A program made the position numbers and the translations under genes. 11,176 bases of DNA. It comes from JBJXHB01 sp046160725. GTDB lineage: Bacteria; Pseudomonadota; Gammaproteobacteria; Burkholderiales; Burkholderiaceae_C. The notes under the pieces are model-generated. The model worked only from the letters and a program-made list of their open reading frames with translations, was not told where the DNA came from and did not search any database. Positions 1-5,733 of the stretch are shown one piece after another (position 1 is the stretch's first letter; every line of letters begins with the position of its first letter). Location of the stretch: contig JBJXHB010000279.1 of assembly GCA_046160725.1 (NCBI GenBank), forward strand, positions 1 through 11,176, read 5' to 3'.

Positions 1-122
1 GACAAACCCACCAGCCAAGACTCACCCTGCATCCACTGCCGCGCCCCGCAACCGCATTTGACGGCCCGCAACGCATCGGCCAGGTGCTTCAGCCGGCCAT
101 AAACCGTCTGCCGCCCAGACTC
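1..122. other. Window edge, coding status unresolved (possible partial gene on either strand)
   Basis: Two readings are open here and neither can be settled. On the minus strand, the frame of the 481-aa gene stays open for 40 codons after its TAG stop, out to the window edge. It has an ATG at 32-30 but no convincing Shine-Dalgarno in front of it. On the plus strand, frame 1 is open from the edge to a TAA at 100-102 and would encode a C-terminal tail containing Cys-Ile-His-Cys. That would make it the end of a gene convergent with the 481-aa gene, with a 20-nt gap. Third-position GC is near 78-79% in both frames, so composition does not decide. No terminator hairpin was seen. Confidence 0.25.
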
Positions 123-1568
123 CTAGAGCTGCTGCACGCCGGCCTGAAACACCTTCTGCGCGTTCTGGTACAGGCCGATCAGCTGGTAGGCCTTGTCGCG
201 CCGCGGCTGCGGCGGCAGGCTGTCGAGCTTCAGCCGCTGCAACTCGGCCGGGGTCCAGTACTGCTGCATCCCGGTTTCCCAGTATTTGCGGGCCTTGACC
301 GCGGCCGGGTTGGCCTTGGTCTTGCTGTCCAGGTGGTTGCCCGGGCTCATCGCCTGCAGGCGCACCGCCATCATCTGCTCGACGGCCCGGCGCGCCTCTT
401 CGGCCAGCTGCCGCGCCTGGTCGTCGGCCTGCGCCTTCTGCTGCTCGCGCTGGGCCTGCTCCTGCGCCTTCTTGCGCCCGCGGGCCGTGGCCGCCAGTGC
501 GTTGGCGGCGTCGACCCAGGCGCCACTGGGCTCGTTGCCGGCCTCCAGCGCCTTGCGGTCGGCGTCCAGCAGGGCCTGTACCGCGTTCCACTCGGCGGCC
601 TTTCTGAAGCGGCCCAGCGCCTGGTCGGGCCACAGCTCGAGCTCGCTCATCACCGCCGCGAACTGCTCGCCAGTGGCATTGAGCATGGCCGAGGTGCGCT
701 CGATGCGCTGGGTGGTCTGGGTCGATGTCTCCTGGTCGTCGCTGACCAGGTAGGCCACCGCATCCTCGACCCGCGCGCCGGCATCGACGCCGGTGGTCTG
801 CTTGACCTGGTCCATGCCCACCGCCACGACATCGGCCACCTTGCCGGCACCGGGGTCCTCGATGGCCCAGCGGGCGCCGTCCTCGGCCGCCTTCTTGACC
901 GAGTCCGGTGCGTACTTCTCGACGGCGGCCTGGATCGCAGGGCCCGGCTTGGCCAGGGTCTGCTTGAGCAGCACCATGTCCTTGCCCTCGCGGATGTCAA
1001 CCTGGGTGAAGGCCTTGCCGTTCCAGCCGCCGAGCGTGACGATGTACAACTCCCAGCTGGAGGACGCGGCCTCGACATTGAAGCTGGCCTGGCCCTTGAC
1101 CTCGATCTTGGCGCCCACCTTGCCGGTGGCCTTGATGAAGATGGTCAGCGGCGTGACCAGCTCCCAGCGCTGGCCCTCGGGCTTGGCCTGGTCGTAGGTG
1201 ACGTTGACGCCCTGGGTCGCGGACAACTCCAGCGACCCATAGGGCCCGAAGGTGATGTTGGGGTCTGCATGCCCCAGGCCCAGCTCGGCGCCGCCGGCCA
1301 CGGTGCCGTTGACGCCGCCGCTGACCTTTACCTTGCCAGCGGCATCGCGCGTGGCCTCGACGCTGCCCTCCAGGGCAATGCGGACAAAGCCCTTGAGATA
1401 GGCCGGTATAGGGCCGATCGCGAACTTCGCCGCCGGCGTGTCCTTCTTCAGCTCGTACTTGTAGGTGACAGACCCGCCGCCGTCCTTGCCGGCCACCGTC
1501 ACCGATTGATCATCCTTGCCGATCTCGACGCCGATGCCGGACATCCAGCTGTCGTGTTCCTTGGCCAT
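123..1568 (-). CDS. Hypothetical protein, beta-rich N-terminal half and helical coiled-coil C-terminal half (481 aa)
   Basis: I do not recognise this family. The chosen ATG follows GGAGGAG at a 7-nt spacing; the open frame further upstream runs into the preceding gene and is not used. There is no signal peptide and no membrane segment. Residues 1-190 look like successive short beta strands with alternating hydrophobic residues and many glycines, for example the stretch around residues 78-99 (GKVKVSGGVNGTVAGG) and the GPYGSLELSATQGV stretch at 108-121. From about residue 200 the chain becomes helical. A Lys/Gln/Glu/Ala-rich segment from about 366 to 400 is a likely coiled coil, and the tail (about 420-481) is rich in Tyr, Trp, Gln and Leu. 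It is the last clear gene of the minus-strand cassette, 35 nt after the 378-aa gene. The architecture suggests a soluble structural or membrane-interacting protein. A toxin or a carrier of an export system is possible, but nothing in the sequence shows it. Confidence 0.85.
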   Translation of the reverse strand: MAKEHDSWMSGIGVEIGKDDQSVTVAGKDGGGSVTYKYELKKDTPAAKFAIGPIPAYLKGFVRIALEGSVEATRDAAGKVKVSGGVNGTVAGGAELGLGHADPNITFGPYGSLELSATQGVNVTYDQAKPEGQRWELVTPLTIFIKATGKVGAKIEVKGQASFNVEAASSSWELYIVTLGGWNGKAFTQVDIREGKDMVLLKQTLAKPGPAIQAAVEKYAPDSVKKAAEDGARWAIEDPGAGKVADVVAVGMDQVKQTTGVDAGARVEDAVAYLVSDDQETSTQTTQRIERTSAMLNATGEQFAAVMSELELWPDQALGRFRKAAEWNAVQALLDADRKALEAGNEPSGAWVDAANALAATARGRKKAQEQAQREQQKAQADDQARQLAEEARRAVEQMMAVRLQAMSPGNHLDSKTKANPAAVKARKYWETGMQQYWTPAELQRLKLDSLPPQPRRDKAYQLIGLYQNAQKVFQAGVQQL

Positions 1569-1574
1569 GTGCGA

Positions 1575-1581
1575 CTCCTCC
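1575..1581 (-). promoter_or_regulatory. Shine-Dalgarno of the 481-aa gene
   Basis: GGAGGAG on the minus strand, 6-7 nt before the ATG at 1568. It fixes the start of the 481-aa gene against the much longer open frame that extends upstream. Confidence 0.8.
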
Positions 1582-1603
1582 GTGTGAATGGCTGACGACG
1601 AGG

Positions 1604-2740
1604 TCAGGCCAACGCCTTGTCCAGTTCGGCCAGGCTGGCGGTCACCAGCTTCTCGATCTGCGTCGGCACGCCGAAGGGATTGGCGTCCATGTGATCGACC
1701 AGCGGCTCGTCCTTGATGAACCGGGCGTACTCGGCCGCCAGCGCCCGGGCCTTCTTCAGCTCGGCCTCGCGCTGGGCTGGCGCCGCCCGGTGGACGGCCA
1801 CCAGGGCCTTGACCAGCCGATCGTCGAAGCGGTCGGCGACGGCGTCCAGCTTGGCCAGGTTCTTGTCGATGTCGGCCAGGACCACGGAGCCGCGGTCGCC
1901 GTAATGCTGGCGCACCGCCGTCTTGAGCAGCCCGATGCGCTGCGCAATCAGGTCGCTGGCGCCCTTCCACAGCAGCGGCGCCTTCTTCAGCGCGACCGGT
2001 GGCTTGGGTGGCGCCTTGGGTGGCGCCTTGGGTGGTGCCTTGGATGGCACCTTGGACGTGGGCAAGGCGGCCGCCTGGGCGACAGCGGCGGGCGCGTCGT
2101 CCTGCTCGTCGGCCACGTCATCGCCCAGCGCCACCTTGAACCGCTGCCCGACCTGCTTGGCCAGCGCGCGCTGGATGCGCCCGGCCATGCCGCCGGAGGC
2201 CCCCGGCAGGTCGACCCGCAGCAGGTTGGCCTCGCGCGTGACCGTGCCGACCTTGCTGAACTTCTTGCTCTGGGTCAGGCTGGTCATCTGCTCGCGGTGC
2301 TTGGCGCTGATGCTGGCCTTGGTGATCAGCACCAGGTCCACCGGCTTGCACTCGCACAGGATCAGGCGGTAGGGCACGGGCGCCGACTTCAGGCTGCTCA
2401 GCGCCGAGCGCACGCGCGACTCCAGCGTGCCGGCGGTCTCCTCGTCCTGCTCCGCCTCGGCACGCCGCTTCTTCAGCGTTGCCTTGGCGCCCTGGGCATC
2501 GGCCAGCAGGTCCTTCAGCTGGCGCAGCAGCACCGGCCGGGCGGCCACGTCCTTGTTCTTCAGCAGCGCCTGGGCCGCCGCGGCCACCTTGTCCAGCGCC
2601 TTGTCGGCATCCGCATAGGCATCGTCGGCCAGCTTGTCCAGCGCGGCCAGGGCGGCGGCCAGGTCCGCGCCGTCGGTGAACTTGTGCTGGCTGCTGATGG
2701 CCTTCCAGCTGGCCGGGTTCAGGGTCTTGGCGATGTCCAT
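1604..2740 (-). CDS. Hypothetical two-domain protein with Lys-Ala-Pro-Pro repeat linker (378 aa)
   Basis: I do not recognise this family. The start follows AGGAGG at a 7-nt spacing. Residues 1-130 are mostly helical and charged. Residues about 130-215 look alpha/beta, with a hydrophobic strand containing Cys-Glu-Cys (LILCECKP) and a following LVLITKAS strand. An acidic, Ala-rich stretch leads into a Pro-rich linker at about 226-250 made of KAPP units, which separates the two parts. The C-terminal part (about 255-378) is helical and ends with a DANPFGV motif near residue 350 and a final amphipathic helix. No signal peptide or membrane segment is visible. It lies 35 nt after the 149-aa gene and 35 nt before the 481-aa gene, so all are probably co-transcribed. 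The linker suggests two independently folded units joined flexibly. No enzyme motif was seen. Confidence 0.85.
   Translation of the reverse strand: MDIAKTLNPASWKAISSQHKFTDGADLAAALAALDKLADDAYADADKALDKVAAAAQALLKNKDVAARPVLLRQLKDLLADAQGAKATLKKRRAEAEQDEETAGTLESRVRSALSSLKSAPVPYRLILCECKPVDLVLITKASISAKHREQMTSLTQSKKFSKVGTVTREANLLRVDLPGASGGMAGRIQRALAKQVGQRFKVALGDDVADEQDDAPAAVAQAAALPTSKVPSKAPPKAPPKAPPKPPVALKKAPLLWKGASDLIAQRIGLLKTAVRQHYGDRGSVVLADIDKNLAKLDAVADRFDDRLVKALVAVHRAAPAQREAELKKARALAAEYARFIKDEPLVDHMDANPFGVPTQIEKLVTASLAELDKALA
2006..2053 (-). repeat. 12-bp tandem repeat coding for a KAPP linker
   Basis: Four consecutive 12-bp units are present, written on the plus strand as GGGTGGCGCCTT, an identical copy, GGGTGGTGCCTT and GGATGGCACCTT. 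A degenerate partial unit follows at 1998-2005. Read on the minus strand they encode KVPS, KAPP, KAPP, KAPP and then KPP (residues about 230-248 of the 378-aa protein). Because the unit is a multiple of three, copy-number change would lengthen or shorten the linker without a frameshift. Confidence 0.9.
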
Positions 2741-2747
2741 GATGGTT

Positions 2748-2753
2748 CCTCCT
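2748..2753 (-). promoter_or_regulatory. Shine-Dalgarno of the 378-aa gene
   Basis: AGGAGG on the minus strand, 7 nt before the ATG at 2740. It decides the start of the 378-aa protein, whose open frame otherwise continues upstream through the 149-aa gene. Confidence 0.8.
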
Positions 2754-2772
2754 GGGTGGGGTGGGCGGTGGG
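2754..2772 (+). other. G-quadruplex motif in the gap before the 378-aa gene
   Basis: Four G-tracts (GGG, GGGG, GGG, GGG) are separated by loops of 1, 1 and 4 nt, which meets the usual G3+N1-7 pattern. It lies on the plus strand, the template strand for the minus-strand cassette, inside the 35-nt gap and next to the Shine-Dalgarno. The mRNA itself is C-rich here. In GC-rich DNA such a motif can arise by chance. Confidence 0.5.
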
Positions 2773-2775
2773 CGA

Positions 2776-3225
2776 TCAGCAGCTGCCGACAGCGACACCC
2801 GCGCGCCGGCCGGGCAGGCCGGCCGGTGACATACGCCGGGTGCGGCGCGGCGGCAGTCCGGCGGGCTGCTGCGCGGCGGCCTGCTGCGCGGCCGTGCGCA
2901 GCCACTGAAGGGCGCTGCCGACGGCCTGCTGCTCGTCGCGAACGGCCAGCAGGATGTCATCCAGGAACGGGGTCAGGTCGGGGCCGCTGCGGCGGCGCAG
3001 CGCCTGCGCCGCGCGCACCAGCTCGTCCAGCGCGCTGCAACGGGCGGCATGGTCGCCCCAGGGCTGCCCGGCCAGGGTGGCGATGGCCCGGCCCACCGCA
3101 CGGTCATCGACGGCATGGCGGGCCACCACAGCGCGCCAGGACGCCGGGCGCAGCGGCACCGCGACGTCGCGCCCGCCGGCCATGGCGGGGACCTTGCGGC
3201 GCCGGCATGCGGGATGCGTGCTCAT
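2776..3225 (-). CDS. Hypothetical helical protein (149 aa)
   Basis: I do not recognise this family. The ATG at 3225 overlaps the stop of the upstream small gene as ATGA. It is preceded by GGAGG at a 6-nt spacing, so translation is probably coupled. The codons are strongly G/C-ended with a plausible amino-acid mix, unlike the overlapping frames. The N-terminus is basic (CRRRK near residues 7-11). A second Met at about residue 15 is an alternative start but has no better ribosome site. The middle is predicted helical, with amphipathic segments around residues 65-110, one including LTPFLDDILLAVRDEQ. The C-terminal 35 residues are Pro/Arg/Gly-rich and probably disordered. There is no signal peptide, membrane segment or enzyme motif. 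Size and position suggest an adaptor, chaperone or immunity-like partner of the larger products, which is only a guess from context. Confidence 0.75.
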   Translation of the reverse strand: MSTHPACRRRKVPAMAGGRDVAVPLRPASWRAVVARHAVDDRAVGRAIATLAGQPWGDHAARCSALDELVRAAQALRRRSGPDLTPFLDDILLAVRDEQQAVGSALQWLRTAAQQAAAQQPAGLPPRRTRRMSPAGLPGRRAGVAVGSC

Positions 3226-3470
3226 CGGATGCCTCCGGGCCCCTGGCGCTGCCGCAGCTCCAGCTCGGCCAGCCAGCGGATCAGCGCGGGCAGCGACTGG
3301 AAGTGCAGGGCCGGGCCGTCGCGCCCCTCGCAGCGCACATCCGCGCCGGTTACACGGCCACCAACCGGCTCGCCCAGCAGCAGCAGGTCCAGGGCCTGCG
3401 GCAGCGGCGGCGCGTCCATGGCAGCGCCCAGGCGGCGATGGCGGGTGGTGGCGGGCGGTGGTGACGACAT
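3222..3470 (-). CDS. Small hypothetical protein, first gene of the cassette (82 aa, or 65 aa from an inner start)
   Basis: I do not recognise this family. The stop overlaps the start of the 149-aa gene as ATGA. Two starts are possible. The ATG at 3470 gives 82 aa, with an N-terminal tail rich in Ser, Pro, Thr and Arg. The ATG at 3419 gives 65 aa and begins directly at the better-looking segment MDAPPLPQALDLLLLGEPV. Neither has a good Shine-Dalgarno, so the start is uncertain. The core reads as a leucine-rich helix, a short beta-like stretch (GRVTGADVRCEGRDG) and a final amphipathic helix (SLPALIRWLAELELRQ). There is no signal peptide. The frame has good GC3 and its C-terminal codons also form the ribosome site of the next gene. 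It is the promoter-proximal gene of the cassette, facing the divergent c-di-GMP gene. A small regulator or chaperone is conceivable but unproven. Confidence 0.65.
   Translation of the reverse strand: MSSPPPATTRHRRLGAAMDAPPLPQALDLLLLGEPVGGRVTGADVRCEGRDGPALHFQSLPALIRWLAELELRQRQGPGGIR
3232..3236 (-). promoter_or_regulatory. Shine-Dalgarno of the 149-aa gene, inside the preceding gene
   Basis: GGAGG on the minus strand, 6 nt before the ATG at 3225. It is built from the last codons of the upstream small gene. Together with the ATGA overlap this is a typical translational-coupling arrangement. Confidence 0.7.
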
Positions 3471-3539
3471 GGCGACAGGTTTCAAGGCCAGATCCGGTGG
3501 GGGCACCGGTTTCGTTGAAAGACAGGCCCGGATCGTCCG

Positions 3540-3579
3540 GCAACGGCGTTGCAGAGGCGTTGCAAGCGCCGCTGCAACG
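3540..3579. repeat. Cluster of GCAACG / CGTTGC half-sites
   Basis: There are four half-sites: GCAACG at 3540-3545, CGTTGC at 3547-3552, CGTTGC at 3558-3563 and GCAACG at 3574-3579. The first two form the palindrome GCAACG-G-CGTTGC. The last two form an extended inverted repeat, CGTTGCA then an 8-nt spacer then TGCAACG. The two CGTTGC copies start 11 bp apart, about one helical turn. The placement fits an operator for a dimeric or tetrameric regulator. Confidence 0.55.
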
Positions 3580-3605
3580 GCAGCCGGCCGGCGTTTCAGG
3601 GCCCC

Positions 3606-3617
3606 CCCCAATTGGGG
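3606..3617. repeat. 12-bp perfect palindrome CCCCAATTGGGG
   Basis: A perfect 12-bp palindrome inside a run of eight C residues (3602-3609), about 70 bp upstream of the GGDEF-EAL start. An AATT core in such GC-rich surroundings stands out. It could be a regulator site or, if transcribed, part of a hairpin. The sequence does not say which. Confidence 0.6.
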
Positions 3618-3684
3618 TGACACTTCAGTTGCCCGTGCCGTCGCCGATATCCAGAAGTCCCACCGGCCGCTGGCGGCCAAGCCC

Positions 3685-5706
3685 ATGCCATTGCCTCAAC
3701 TTCGCTGGCCTCATCTGTCGATCCGCAGCACGGTGCTGCTGGCCATCGCGGTCGCCGTGCTGCTGCCGACGCTGATGCTGTGGCATGTCGAACAGCGGCT
3801 GTCGCGCGAAACACAGATCCCGCTGATCGATCAGGGCCGGCAGTCGACGCTGACCATCGCCGCGTCGTCGATGGTGGAGCCGCTGTGGAGCCTGGACGAG
3901 CTGGCCATCCACGGCGCGCTGCGCAAGCTGCTGGCGTCGCCTGGCGTCGACAGCGTGCGGCTGACCGAGAAGAACAACCCGCTGTCCAAGCCGGTCGCGC
4001 TGGTGCGGCCCGGTGCCGTGCACGGCAAGGGCGTGCTGCTGTCCACGCGCATCTCGCGCGAGGGCGAGGCCCTGGGCGACCTGGAGGTCTGGTTCGACCC
4101 GCACCAGCTGGACGCAGCGCTGGCCGGGCGCTCGCGGGCCACGGCCGTGCTGGTCGCCCTGCAGGTGCTGGTCGGGGCGCTGGCGTTGCTGGCCGTGCTG
4201 ACCCACCGCCTGCTCAAGCCCATCCAGCAGCTCAAGCAGCAGGCCAGCGACATTGCCTCGCGGGCCGACGTGCCGCCGGTGGCCTGGGACCGGGCCGACG
4301 AGCTGGGCCAGCTCGGCCAGCACCTGAACGACGTGCATGCACAGATCGACGGCCTTTTCGACCAACTGGAGACACAAAAGGCCGAGCTGGAGAAGATTGC
4401 CCTGCACGATGGACTGACCGGGCTGCCCAACCGCGCGCTGTTCCGCGAGCTGACGCGTGGCGCAGTGGCCGCGGCCGAGCGCGACGGCGGCAAGCTGGCG
4501 CTGCTGTTCATCGACCTGGACCGGTTCAAGGCCGTCAACGACACCCTCGGGCATGCCGCCGGCGACGCCCTGCTGCTGGAGATGGCGCGCCGCCTGAAGC
4601 ACGGGGTGCGGGCCAGTGACGTCGTCTGCCGCCATTCCGGTGACGAGTTCACCGTCCTGCTGCGTGATGCCAACCTGGTCGACGAGCTGGCGGCCACAGC
4701 CGACCGCCTGCTGAAGGCCATCGAGCAACCCGTGACGCTGGACCGACGCGACGTGCAGGTCTCCGCCAGCATCGGTATTGCGCTGTATCCCGATGACGCC
4801 CAGGCCGCCGACGAGCTGGTGCAGCATGCCGACACGGCGATGTATGCCGCCAAGCACATGGGCAAGGCACGCTACAGCTTCTTCCGGGCCGAGTTCAACC
4901 AGCAGCTGCAGGCCACCATGCAGCTGGAGAAGGAGCTCAAGGCCGCGCTGGCGCGCGACGAGTTCGTGCTGCACTACCAGCCGCAGGTCGACGCCGCCGA
5001 TGGCACGCTGGTGGGCTGCGAGGCGCTGATCCGCTGGAACCACCCGCAGCGCGGGCTGGTGCCGCCGGGGCAGTTCATCGGCGCCGCCGAGGCCAGCGGC
5101 CTGATCGGCGACCTGGGCGCCTGGACCATCCGCGCCGCCTGTGCGCAGATCGCGCGCTGGCGGGCACAGGGCACGGCTTTCGGCAGCATCGCCGTCAACG
5201 TCTCGGCGCTGGAGTTCCGCCACCACCGGCTGGTGGACACGCTCACGCGCGCCATGGACGATTTCGGCGTGCAACCGCACGAGCTGGAGATCGAGATCAC
5301 CGAGAGCGTGCTGATGACCGACACGGACACCACGCAGCGCATCGTCGAGAAGCTGCATGCCCTGGGGCTGAAGCTCGCGGTGGACGACTTCGGCACCGGC
5401 TATTCGTCGCTGGCCTACCTGAAGCGTCTGCGCCCGGGCAAGATCAAGATCGACCGCAGCTTCATCAAGGGCCTGCCCGACGACGAGAACGACCGCGTGC
5501 TGGTGCGCGCCGTGCTGCAGCTGGCCGGCGCCATGGGCATCAGCGTCGTGGCGGAGGGCGTCGAGACGCAGGCGCAGCAGCACTTCCTGCACCAGAACGG
5601 CTGCCAGGTGCTGCAGGGCTACCTGCTGGGCCGGCCGATGCCGCCGGACGACTTCGCTGCTCGGGCGCCGAGGACCCGCACCGAACTGGAACTCGCCAGC
5701 GTGTAG
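3685..5706 (+). CDS. Membrane-bound diguanylate cyclase/phosphodiesterase (GGDEF-EAL), 673 aa
   Basis: Makes and/or degrades the second messenger cyclic di-GMP at the inner membrane. TM1 is at about residues 14-33, followed by a periplasmic sensor loop of about 118 residues of unassigned type. TM2 is at about 153-172, HAMP at about 173-226, and a short coiled signalling helix leads into GGDEF (starts near 238). The cyclase A-site is SGDEF at 318-322 instead of GGDEF, with the FxxxDxDxFKxxND segment at 275-286 and an intact inhibitory I-site, R309-A-S-D312. The EAL domain begins near 425 and has EAL at 446-448, NVS at 505-507, E540, DDFGTG at 567-572, K588 and D590, and E624 in VAEGVE, so phosphodiesterase activity is expected. 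SGDEF variants can be active in known enzymes, so bifunctionality is possible. The ATG at 3685 is the last in-frame ATG before TM1. Its ribosome site is weak, but the upstream open frame has no better start. Confidence 0.93.
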   Translation: MPLPQLRWPHLSIRSTVLLAIAVAVLLPTLMLWHVEQRLSRETQIPLIDQGRQSTLTIAASSMVEPLWSLDELAIHGALRKLLASPGVDSVRLTEKNNPLSKPVALVRPGAVHGKGVLLSTRISREGEALGDLEVWFDPHQLDAALAGRSRATAVLVALQVLVGALALLAVLTHRLLKPIQQLKQQASDIASRADVPPVAWDRADELGQLGQHLNDVHAQIDGLFDQLETQKAELEKIALHDGLTGLPNRALFRELTRGAVAAAERDGGKLALLFIDLDRFKAVNDTLGHAAGDALLLEMARRLKHGVRASDVVCRHSGDEFTVLLRDANLVDELAATADRLLKAIEQPVTLDRRDVQVSASIGIALYPDDAQAADELVQHADTAMYAAKHMGKARYSFFRAEFNQQLQATMQLEKELKAALARDEFVLHYQPQVDAADGTLVGCEALIRWNHPQRGLVPPGQFIGAAEASGLIGDLGAWTIRAACAQIARWRAQGTAFGSIAVNVSALEFRHHRLVDTLTRAMDDFGVQPHELEIEITESVLMTDTDTTQRIVEKLHALGLKLAVDDFGTGYSSLAYLKRLRPGKIKIDRSFIKGLPDDENDRVLVRAVLQLAGAMGISVVAEGVETQAQQHFLHQNGCQVLQGYLLGRPMPPDDFAARAPRTRTELELASV

Positions 5707-5725
5707 TGCCGGGCTGCGCCCGGCA
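5707..5725. terminator. Perfect hairpin between convergent genes, probable bidirectional terminator
   Basis: TGCCGGGC and GCCCGGCA form an 8-bp stem around a TGC loop, starting on the base right after the TAG of the GGDEF-EAL gene and 8 nt past the stop of the RND gene on the other strand. No T-tract follows on either strand, so it is not a classical intrinsic terminator. It may work with Rho or as an mRNA 3'-end stabiliser. Confidence 0.55.
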
Positions 5726-5733
5726 GGCGCGCA

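Larger units (their letters stand above)
3471..3684. promoter_or_regulatory. Divergent intergenic region with operator-like repeats
   Basis: This 214-bp stretch separates the minus-strand cassette from the plus-strand GGDEF-EAL gene and must hold promoters for one or both. It contains the half-site cluster at 3540-3579, a GCCGGCCGGC palindrome at 3583-3592 and a CCCCAATTGGGG palindrome at 3606-3617. I found no convincing sigma-70 -35/-10 pair or sigma-54 box on either strand, so promoter positions are not called. Three-frame reading shows no short gene of its own. Confidence 0.6.

Noticed and set aside
84..1595. Plus-strand open frame of 503 codons opposite the 481-aa gene
   Set aside because: Leu/Arg/Gly-rich antisense translation with no ribosome site. 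The minus-strand gene has a strong Shine-Dalgarno and sensible sequence.
1691..2908. Plus-strand open frame of 405 codons opposite the 378-aa gene
   Set aside because: Same antisense shadow pattern, and it conflicts with the well-started minus-strand gene.
3049..3684. N-terminal extension of the GGDEF-EAL protein from an upstream start
   Set aside because: The extension would run antisense through two cassette genes, has shadow-like composition, and puts more than 200 disordered residues before TM1.
3471..3684. Sigma-70 or sigma-54 promoter boxes in the divergent region
   Set aside because: Only poor matches with wrong spacing were found on both strands, so no promoter position is claimed.
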